From NCBI GenBank assembly GCA_017893485.1, contig CM030360.1:7744870-7808869 (forward strand): a stretch of DNA of 64,000 nucleotides. Reading direction: 5' to 3'. Every line of letters starts with the position of its first letter. The stretch's first letter is position 1. Below are positions 55,910 through 64,000 of this stretch, piece by piece. This stretch comes from Hemerocallis citrina. Lineage: Eukaryota; Streptophyta; Magnoliopsida; Asparagales; Asphodelaceae. The position numbers and the translations under genes were made by a program. The notes under the pieces were generated by a model. The model searched no databases. It saw only the letters and a program-made list of their open reading frames with translations, and was not told the origin of the DNA.

Positions 55910-56597
55910 TCAAAGATGCAACTTTTGATGATGTTGGTGGTGTACTTGGTGGTCAGCAATGATGATCAAAGAGGTGGGGTTGTAGGGTTTAGTCTACGGT
56001 GGCCGGAAGTAGGAGGTTGTGGTGGTGGCCGGATGTGGTGGAGGTATGGTGTTGTCAGTTTAGGAGGGAAGTGCAACAGGGAGCAGTCTAAGAGGGGAGG
56101 CCGGGATTGAATAGGAGAGGGAGAGAGAGTAATTAGGTTTAGGGTTAGGGTTTTGGGGTGTTAGGGGTTCATAGAAAGGGTGTAATGTGGGTTAATGGGC
56201 TTTGGGTATTAGTATGTAGTAATAGGTATACAAATGGGTAATGGGTATTGGGTAGATTTCAAATAGGAATACAATTTATAGTGAATTCTATGGCTCTTGA
56301 AAAATCTAATTAGGTGGAAAAATCATAGGTTTGGAAAAACACCACCAAAATACCATCACAACACCAAAATATAAAATAAAGTGAATGAGGCCAAGAAAAT
56401 GAGAAAAAGAATCAAAATGATGAAAACGAACAAAAACGACGAACAAACAACACAAGGAGACCAAAATGAAATAAAAAGAATAAATATTGAAAACAAATCC
56501 AATATACGGTTCTGAAAAAAATACAAGAGAGATAAAAAATACACAAAAATGAAAAATACACTCCAAAATACATAAAAAATGAAAAACAGGGATTACA

Positions 56598-57699
56598 CTA
56601 GGCTACATCAAAGCCCTAGAAAAATAAAACTTAGCTCATAATAAAATTGCAACTAACAAATATTGTCTTGGATTGCATTATAAAAAATTAGAGAAAGAAA
56701 AGAGATACAGGATGAACTATTTTATAGAAAAATTGCAAACCGAACGCCTCGAAAAGCGCACAGCCAAAGTCAAATCCCCTTTCTCTCTCCTCTGTCTGTC
56801 GTTTCTGAGCCGCACGCCGTGCTGGCATCACCTTACCTTGGGACACGCACCACCAGAGACAGAGTTATGCTGGGTTCTGTCGCTCTGCCAGCTGACGTCT
56901 CGCCTGTTCAGCCCCACCACGTCACCTAGTACTCTGCTTCGTTTCTACCTCCTTTGAACTGCATGCTGCCCCACCATGTGCCGCTTTTGTTTCCTTGCTT
57001 CGAGAACCGCACCATAGATACAGAGGAAAGGAGCCCTGTCTCTCTCTCCGTCGTCTGTGTTTGGTTTATTTTATTATTATTAATTATAGATCAGTCGTCG
57101 CTCTCTCTCTTTGTTAAACGCGTGTTCTTTCTACAATCTGCTGTTATATAATTATAAGAGTAGGAGACGTAGGAATTAGGGTTCACTTTTGCAGAAAAAC
57201 CCTATATCATTATTTATTTCCTTCTTTAATTTGATCTTTTTTCTTGCTTCCTTTTCTTCTCTTTCTTTTTCTTGAAGCACGCGCTGCACACAAACAAAAT
57301 AAATTAAAAAATTAGGATTTAAAAGAATAAAAATAAAATTAATTAATTTAAATTAATTAAACTAACTAATAATCATATTAGTTCAATTAAACCCTTTTTT
57401 AAAATGTTTATTGCACTTTCAGCACAATTGGCAAATTAATATTTTTATCTTGCTTTTCACACGGCCAAATTGTAAAATTTAAATTCAACAAATCAATAAA
57501 AATAAATAAATCATTCTGTTTGTTTTGTTTGCTGATTTTTACTGAAAATCTTCACATTTTGCATCAAAAATCTTATTCCTTCAAAAATAATTAATTAAAT
57601 GAAATCTATGAAAATAAGATGAATTATAAACAATATAGATGAATACAAGCAATTTTTATAGGTAACTGAATACAAATATTTATATAAAAATTATACACA
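56598..57699 (-). mobile_element. Partial 3' LTR of the Athila-like element
   Basis: On the minus strand the LTR starts TGTGTATAAT right after the polypurine tract. At its other side it is cut by the inserted Ty3 element at 56597, so the LTR terminus is lost. It includes 'atagggtttttctgcaaaag' and a C/T-rich region (56750-57060) that may be the transcribed leader. The protein-like ORFs at 56673-57151 are unsupported. Confidence 0.65.
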
Positions 57700-57706
57700 T
57701 TAAATA

Positions 57707-57720
57707 CCCCCAAACTTAAG
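57707..57720 (-). other. Polypurine tract of the Athila-like element
   Basis: The minus strand reads 'cttaagtttggggg' preceded by 'ctcgaggacaagcaaaat', a characteristic 3' boundary of plant Ty3 (Tat/Athila) elements. Confidence 0.8.
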
Positions 57721-58924
57721 ATTTTGCTTGTCCTCGAGCAAAAAGTAAAATCATAAATAAAAGAATAATAATCAATAGTAGGCTCAACTCATCACACTAA
57801 GAGATCTTATCATGCATGCATCAAAATTTCAATTTAAAAATATAAACAATAGCAGATAAAGTAAAATCAAGCATACCCACTTTCTCCAGTGCAATTATTC
57901 ATTCATAATTCCAAACCCAATCATATATGTCATGAAATTAATGTAATTATAGTATGTAAGAACTCTATCAATGATTACCCCTTCTCACTACTACAAACCG
58001 AGTAGCAAACTAGAGTTTTTTTTCTTCTCTTCTCTAAGTTGTCACTTGCCTTTTGACGCGAATGCAAACATTTGTGATGAATTCACCCGGTTAGTCAACA
58101 AGTCACGAACTTAGAGTGTTTTATATACTCATATTTCAAGTTGCCGTTTGACGTAAAAGTAACATTGGTGATAAATACCCCTAGTTACTAAGCAACTCAA
58201 AACATTGGAGTAGATAGACTTTATTCATTTAATTTATTTACTCATTATCACTCTTTTTACTTAAACTCTGTTTATGACTAGATCAAAGGGAATAATGACA
58301 AGAAAAGGCATCACATTTTTCTTTTATGTATAATTACATGACTCTCACAATTGTGTATGTAATTCTGAAATTCAACAATCCTAAAGTAAATAAGTATGCT
58401 TAATCTTGCTTTATAAGCAATTGTCAATCTTAAAAAATTTATTTCAATGTTTAGCACAATAAAGAACTCAAAAGTGTAATGGTAAACCCAATTGAATTCC
58501 CCTTTTTGTTTTGTTTTTCTTTTCAAATATATATAAAATAAAAAATAAATTTGTATCCCTTCTCCCAAACTTGAATATCACATTTTCCTCAATGGGAAAG
58601 GAAAACAAAAAACAAAAAAATGCAAAAAGTTCAAAATTTCTCCCCTGATTCGTCTTAAAATCTGCACGCGCGACGTTCAGTATTTCAGCGATATCTGGAG
58701 CTGTAGGTGTCCAAATGGCCTGATTCATTTTTTGCTGGAAAGCTAAGACAATTGACTACAATCTCTCTTTGAAACACTTTTCCAAATTCTGACTCCATAC
58801 TGCTAAAAAATAGCCATCAATGTAGGTGTAGAAAACAGCTCCGCCCGGCGACTAACAAACTTATGCAATCCTACAAAATAAAATCAAAAATTAAAATTAT
58901 AATAAACTAAAAGAAAAATAAAAT
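57721..58924 (-). other. Noncoding 3' spacer of the Athila-like element
   Basis: AT-rich with no gag or pol homology. A second 'ttcaagtttgggagaaggg' polypurine-like phrase lies at about 58555-58575. Pol is absent between gag and here, so this is a deletion derivative. Confidence 0.5.
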
Positions 58925-60655
58925 CTAAATGCAGTAAAAGAAAACATGCGTTGCCTCCCAAAAAGCTCTAAGTTTTAAGTCTTCAGCCAGACATGGTAGT
59001 GAGATGATTATGTGACGCAAAGATCCAACAACATCAAAACATCTTTTTCTAATACTTCTCTTCAGGTGTGGATTAGGTTCAAGCTCTAGTTTGAGTCGTT
59101 TCTTCCTTGATGATGACGTCTTTGATATTCCCACATCTTTGAATTTTTGCCGAGAAAATGGATGAATAGATGGTGCGGTATCCAAATACATAACATATTC
59201 AAAAATATTTTCTTTTTCAAATTCAAGACTTGTTGAATTTGTTGGACATACTTCGATTGGTAACTTTTCAACTTCAGCCTTATGTTTCTCGCCCACAATT
59301 AAATCAGTTTTACTTACTTGAAAACACGACTGTTCTCCGATAGAAAACTTTATGGATTTACAGACATCAAAAGTTACTTGCTCATGCTGCGTTTATTCCT
59401 CCACAATTGGTTCGTACTCTTCTTCCTTTTCAAACACATTTTGTTCACCATTTTCATCTTGTGTTTGCTCAATTGTCATCCCGCTTTTTAGTGTTATTGC
59501 TTTGACATGATCATTGGGATTAACCACTGCATTGCTTGGTAATGTTCCTGCCGTTCTTTCGTTAAGAATATTTGAAATTTGACCAATTTGAACCTTAAGA
59601 TTGCGAATTGAAACTAAAGTTGAAATTGCAACATTTTGGATTTCCAAATTTGTCTTCTGCATGTTTTGCTCTATCTTCTGCATGTGTTGCATGAACATCT
59701 CTTCTAGTGTCGGCTTCTTTTCCTACTGTGAAAAATTTTGAGGTGGTCTAATTGCTCCTTTATTGTTGTTCCAAGAAAAATTGGGGGTGTTTCTCCATCC
59801 TGAATTGTATGTGTTTGCATAATGATTGTTTTGCTTTTGAAAGTTTGACACAAAATTTGCATGTTCGGCATTTAATGGAGCAAAAGGGTTCCCCACTTGG
59901 CAATCTGTACTTGAGTGATTTCCTGCACAAAGATCACAGATTATATTAGATTGAATAGCATTAAAATTCATATTGCCTAATTTTTAAGATAAAATATCAA
60001 TTTGTGCAGTTAAAGTAGTAATAGGATCAAGTTCAAAAACTCCAGCCACTTTTCTTGGCATTGTTCTCTTTGAAGACCACTGGTAATTATTTGATGTCAT
60101 CTCCTTTAAAAGTTCATAGGCTGCTTCGTGAGTTTTGCTCATTAGTGCACCTCCCGATGATGCATCAACAATAAATCGATTTGTAACTCCCAAACCATTA
60201 TACAATATTTGAATTTGCAGCCATTTCGGGAGTTCATGATGAGGAAACTTTCTCAATAACTTTTTGTACCTCTTCAATGCATCATACAAAGACTCGGTCT
60301 CAAATTGAGTGAATGTGGTAATATCATTCCTTAGCTTCGTTGTCTTTGCCGGCGGAAAATACTTAGCCATAAATTTTTGTGCAAGTCCCTTCCAAGTAGT
60401 AATACTACCGGGCGGTAAAAATTTTAGCCAAGCCAAGCCTTATCTCGTAGTGAAAAAGAAAAGAGTCTCAATCTGATTGCATCATCTGATACTCTGTTGT
60501 ACTTAAAAGTGTCGCAAATTTTCAGAAAGTTTGCAATGAGAACATAAGGATTCTCGTGCGGTAGTCCCCAAAATTGAACAGTCTGTTGAATCATTTGAAT
60601 GATCGCCAGTTTAATTTCAAAATTGTTAGCTTCAATAACTACAAATGTTTTAAAC
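58925..60655 (-). pseudogene. Athila-like gag and gag-downstream ORF, decayed
   Basis: The minus strand reads IIQMIQQTVQFWGLPHENPY and FLKICDTFKYNRVSDDAIRL (60610-60470), then after a frameshift near 60430 WLKFLPPGSITTWKGLAQKF, MAKYFPPAKTTKLRNDITTF and ELPKWLQIQILYNGLG to 59984. A zinc knuckle CDLCAGNHSSTDC lies at about 59935-59897. A coiled region (HMQKIEQNMQKTNLEIQNVA) and DHVKAITLKSGMT follow to 59393. A further fragment (59296-58925) ends with EDLKLRAFWEATHVF. The order matches Athila gag. There is no protease or RT, and its 5' end runs into the tandem array at 60665. Confidence 0.8.
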
Positions 60656-60664
60656 CGGTGATAG

Positions 60665-62640
60665 TAGAAAACCTTGCAAACGACCTCCAAAAAATACGAA
60701 ACTTTGCGAGTATGATGGTCTCATGCAGCACAAGCCACCCCAACTTGTAGAAGTGGGTTTCGATTCATGGTTCGAGATATACGACCGTGTATCATTTTTG
60801 GTTTTTAAAAAATCAAATAAAGTGGTACACGGTTGTATCTCGCAAACCGTGAGTCGAAACTCACTTCTACAAGTTGGGGTGGCTTGCTCTACGTGAATTC
60901 GACCTAGTTGCGAAGTTTTATAAATTTTGGATGTCATTTGTGCAGTTTTGTCACGTTCCTCGCATGAAGAAGTAATTGACTTAGAAATTTTTTAGTGCGG
61001 TTAGACTAGAATACCATCCAAACGAACTTCAAAAAGTACGAAATTTTGCGAGTAGATTGGACTCATGCAACACAAGCCACCCCAACTTGTAGAAGTGAGT
61101 TTCGACTAATGGTTCGAGAGATACGGCCGTGTGTCGCTTTTGGTTTAAAAAAACTAAATAAAGCGGTACACGGCCATATCTCACAAACCGTGAGTCGAAA
61201 CTTACTTCTACAAGTTGGGGTGGCTTGTGCTAGGTGAATTCAAGCAAGTTTCAAAGTTTTATAAATTTTGAATGCCATTTGTGCATTTCTCTCACGTTTC
61301 TCGCATTATAAGTAAATGACTTAGATAGCGTTTAGTGCGGTTATACTAGAAAATCCTTTAAATGACCTCCAAAAAATACAAAATTTTGCGAATAGGATGG
61401 CCTCACATAGCTCAAGCAACTCCAACTGTTAGAGGTTAGTTTCGACTCATGGTTTGAGAGATACGGGCATGCATCGCTTTCGCTTGAAAAGAACCCAAAT
61501 AAAGCGATATACGGCTGTATCTCTCAACTGTAAGTCAAAACTCACTTGTACAGGTTAGGGTTGCTTGTGCTAGGTGAATTCAAGCAAGTTGCAAAGTTTT
61601 ATAAATTTTGGATGCCGTTTGTGCGGTTTTCTCACGTTCCTCGCATTAGAAGTAAATGACTTAGAAAGCGTTTTGTACGGTTAGATTGGAAAACCCTTCA
61701 AACAACCTCCAAAAAATATGAAACTTTGTGACTAGGATGGTCTCATGTAGCAAAAGCCATCCTAACTTGTAGAAGTGAGTTTCGACTCACGGTTCCAGAG
61801 ATACGGGCGTGTATCACTTTTGGTTGTAAAAAACACAAATAAAGCGATACATGGCCGTATCCCTCCAACCGTGAGTGGAAACTCACTTCTACAAGTTGGA
61901 ATGGCTTGTGGTAGGTGAATTCAACCGATTTACAAAGTTTTATAAATTTTGGATGCCGTTCGTGCAGTTTTCTCACGTTCCTCGCATAAGAAGTAAATAA
62001 AGTTAGAACTTTTTTAGTGCGTTTAGACTAGAAAATCCTCCAAGCGGGTTCCAAAAAATATGAAACTTTGCGAGTAGGTTGGTCTCACCTAGCACAAGCC
62101 ATCCCAAATTGTAGAAGTGACTTTCGACTCACGGTTCGAGAGATACGGGTGTGTATCGGTTTTGGTTGTAAAAAAACTCAAATAAAGCGATACACAGCCG
62201 TATCTCTCGTACTGTGAGTCGAAACTCACTTCTACAAGTTGGGGTGGCTTGTGCTTGGTGAATCCAAGCAAGGTGAAAAGTTTTATAAATTTTGGATGCC
62301 GTTTGTGCGGTTTTCTCACGTTCCTCACATAAGAAGTAAATAAAGTTGGAAAATTTTTAGTGCGTTTAGACTAGAAAACCCTCCAAACGGCTTTCAAAAA
62401 ATACGAAACTTTGTGCGTAGTTGGTCTCACCTAGCACAAGCCACTCCTACTTGTAGAAATGAGTTTTGACTCATAGTTCGGGAGATACGGCCATGTACCG
62501 GTTTATTTGAGTTTTTTCAACCAAATAAAGCGATATTCGCCCGTATCTCTCCAACCGTGAGTCGAAACTCACTTCTACAAGTTGGAGTGGCTTGTGCTAC
62601 GTGAATCCGACCAAGTTGCATTGTATTGCTATTTTTCGTT
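60665..62640. repeat. Six ~341-bp tandem units, each with a large palindrome
   Basis: Units start with 'tagaaaaccctccaaacgac' equivalents at 60665, 61007, 61347, 61687, 62029 and 62372, so lengths are 342, 340, 340, 342 and 343 bp; the last unit decays after about 62600. Each has a palindrome with ~70-bp arms ('cacaagccaccccaacttgt', 'agaagtgagtttcgactcac', 'ggttcgagagatacggccgt') around a ~20-bp spacer containing 'aaaaactcaaataaag': 60730-60895, 61071-61229, 61411-61570, 61751-61910, 62093-62253 and 62435-62596. Confidence 0.9.
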
Positions 62641-62741
62641 TTCATTTGCGCCTTTTTCTCACAATTTTGCTATATTTATTGATGATAGATAAATGGATGT
62701 AACGCGTATCAACTAAGCTTATTTTTTTTGTTCATAAATAA

Positions 62742-64000
62742 ATGGTTAGAACGAGGCGACCGAGAAGCCCTTACGGTAGCGCTAGTGGCGCACCGATTAC
62801 GGAGGTAAGATTGATTATTATTATTATTGGTTTTAAATACGAATATGCAATATTATCTCAATAATAACAACATTTATTTTTGTTCGTGTAGGTTGGTGGC
62901 CATCAATCTACATCTGCTGAGGCAGGTCCTTCATCCTCGATTTCTGTTACACCTCCTGGACCGTTGGACTCAAGCTTACTCACGTTGCAGGACATACACC
63001 GATCCGAAACCGTGTGGAATGGGTCCGCTAAGAAATGTAACTTCCGGAAGCATGCGGTTCTTCCTTTTGACCCCCGTATCACGCCGTACTTGGTTGAGGC
63101 CGGTTTCTACGGAGCTAGATTCATGGGGGAAGTGAAGCTGGATCAGCCGTTACTTACAGCTCTTGTCGAGCGATGGAGGCCGGAGACACATACATTTCAC
63201 CTGCCCGTGGGTGAGATGACTGTCACTCTGCAAGATGTAGCCCTCATAACTGGGCTACCAATGGATGGGGTCGCCGTGACGGAAAACATGGACTTTGACC
63301 GAGTAGCAGTTGTTCAAGATTTGCTCGGTATGGACCTCCAGGTGTCGGTGGCCCAAAAAGAGAGGACGTTGAAAAAGAAATCCTCGAAAATATTCCCGAA
63401 GATTATGATGAAGATTTATTATATCAACAAATAGAAGCTGTGAAAGACAAAGCAGAAGATGAATTTTGGAATGAAATCTTCGACGGGAAATCACTGTATA
63501 TTAGTTGGTTGAAATTGCAGTTCGATGAGGGTTATTTGACCCTCGATTTGGACGAGGAAACCATAATCTACTATGCTCGTGCGTACATCTTTAGTATTAT
63601 CGGGGGGAGTGATCTTCCCTAACTTATCCGGTTCGAGCGTGCCGCTAATGAATCTACGGTTGTTGGAAAATTTCGGTTATGCGGGCCGTTTCAGTAGGGA
63701 GAGTGTGGCATTGGCACTACTCTATAGGAATTTTTGTGCATGTTCATTAGGTGCCGTACAAATGGGTGGCCCGATGGTACTACTGCAAATCTGGAGTTAG
63801 GAATGAATCCACATCGGACGTTCCCATATTATTGAACCGACACCGGATTGGTTGGCCGATCCGGGGGTGCCAGAGTTGTTACCTCCCTTAGGAGTATATT
63901 GGGCGGGACGGCACACGTGGGTTGATAACCCACGCCAATCTCTTACCTACTATATAGATGAGTTGGATAACTTGCGGGACAAGTTCATCAATTAGGAACC
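62742..64000 (+). pseudogene. Plant mobile domain (MAIN/PP7-long-form-like) pseudogene, 5' part
   Basis: Exon 1 (62742-62804) reads MVRTRRPRSPYGSASGAPIT plus E and ends at a 'gtaaga' donor. The acceptor 'tgttcgtgtag' ends at 62891, and exon 2 continues in phase. The PMD fold follows: RSETVWNGSAKKCNFRKHAV, YLVEAGFYGARFMGEVKLDQ, LLTALVERWRPETHTFHLPV, GEMTVTLQDVALITGLPMDG (to about 63280). A one-base loss near 63330 shifts the frame, where the reading continues EDEFWNEIFDGKSLYISWLK and AYIFSIIGG. An extra G in a G6 run (63601-63606) shifts it again to the block FSRESVALALLYRNF. TAG and TGA at about 63799-63807 and TAG at 63993 interrupt the remainder (DWLADPGVPELLPPLGVYW), which runs off the window. 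PMD proteins include MAIN, involved in silencing and meristem maintenance, and transposon-borne relatives; which this was cannot be told. Confidence 0.8.

Larger units (their letters stand above)
49147..56597 (-). mobile_element. Del/Tekay-like Ty3 retrotransposon, 3'-truncated
   Basis: On the minus strand the order is 5' LTR (56597-53176), tRNA-Met PBS, gag with two zinc knuckles, protease, RT, RNase H, integrase zinc finger and part of the core. It stops inside integrase at 49147; the chromodomain region, polypurine tract and 3' LTR are missing. The 3.4-kb LTR and gag/pol wording suggest the Del/Tekay lineage. It inserted in the LTR of the Athila-like element at 56598. Several CAG-to-TAG stops and homopolymer frameshifts make it inactive. 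Confidence 0.9.
53176..56597 (-). repeat. 5' LTR of the Del/Tekay-like element
   Basis: Plus-strand ends are 'tgtcatgccccgcttccc' and 'aaaacagggattaca', so the minus strand opens TGTAATCCCTG and closes with CATGACA. 3422 bp, close to the 3444-bp solo LTR at 19243. It contains 'caggtaa' minisatellite runs (53690-53850) and a G16 tract (55894-55909). Confidence 0.85.

Noticed and set aside
56673..57151. Plus-strand ORFs of 94 and 65 codons
   Set aside because: They are antisense to the Athila-like LTR, in a C/T-rich leader-like region, with no homology recognised.
49147..60655. Endogenous plant pararetrovirus (Caulimoviridae)
   Set aside because: No movement protein or coat-protein motifs; instead LTR ends, PBS, Ty3 gag and integrase show LTR retrotransposons.
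60780..62160. 'ggttcgagagatacgg' resembling a tRNA T-arm or pol III B box
   Set aside because: No cloverleaf can be built around it, the match is partial, and it is part of the palindromic satellite arm in every unit.
60665..62640. CRISPR-like array
   Set aside because: Units are ~341-bp tandem repeats without unique spacers, in a plant nuclear context.

Overview
This is a transposon-saturated stretch of a flowering-plant nuclear genome, probably a eudicot. It is AT-rich and carries Ty1/copia and Ty3 retrotransposons, solo LTRs with 5-bp target-site duplications (TSDs), a Mutator-like element (MULE), PIF/Harbinger-type elements, Helitrons and satellite arrays. I see no intact host gene. Nearly all coding sequence is decayed transposon protein. 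Three traces look like host-type genes: a possible terminal exon at 3198-3278, a two-exon fragment at about 48889-49146, and a plant-mobile-domain (PMD/MAIN-like) pseudogene at 62742-64000. The species cannot be named from what is visible.

Layout from left to right. 1-1350 is a diverged ~65-bp satellite interrupted by a Ty3 LTR fragment. 1360-4060 is low-copy DNA with the possible last exon. 4072-5046 is a foldback MULE-type MITE with a perfect 10-bp TSD. 5345-5703 is a tandem Helitron. 5933-6684 is a PIF/Harbinger MITE, followed by a PIF ORF1 remnant (6725-7986). That remnant is split by a solo LTR (7987-15654, TSD AAGTA), which itself holds a second solo LTR (10438-13375, TSD CTTCT). 15836-17165 is the ~65-bp satellite again, in inverse orientation. 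17331-30006 is a dead copia element broken by a copia solo LTR (18689-24027, TSD ACCCT; it holds a Ty3 solo LTR and a Helitron) and by another solo LTR (25469-29332).

30205-48716 is one MULE with ~436-bp terminal inverted repeats and a matching 12-bp flanking duplication (11 of 12). It carries a decayed transposase (minus strand) and a GRF zinc finger plus membrane-helix ORF (plus strand). It has been invaded by a solo LTR (31869-35739, TSD TTATC, with a Helitron inside) and by a gag-only LTR retrotransposon (37228-43478). 49147-56597 is a 3'-truncated Del/Tekay-like Ty3 element on the minus strand with a ~3.4-kb LTR, a tRNA-Met primer-binding site and, unusually, two candidate introns. It sits in the LTR of an Athila-like gag-bearing element (56598-60655). 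60665-62640 holds six ~341-bp tandem units, each containing a ~70-bp-arm palindrome, and these abut the PMD pseudogene at the window end.

Nested insertions give relative ages: the MULE, the copia element and the PIF remnant are older hosts, while the solo LTRs and Helitrons inside them are younger. Most LTR insertions survive only as solo LTRs with recognisable TSDs, which points to frequent LTR-LTR recombination. Many stop codons look like C-to-T decay (CAG to TAG, CGA to TGA), as expected of methylated, silenced repeats.
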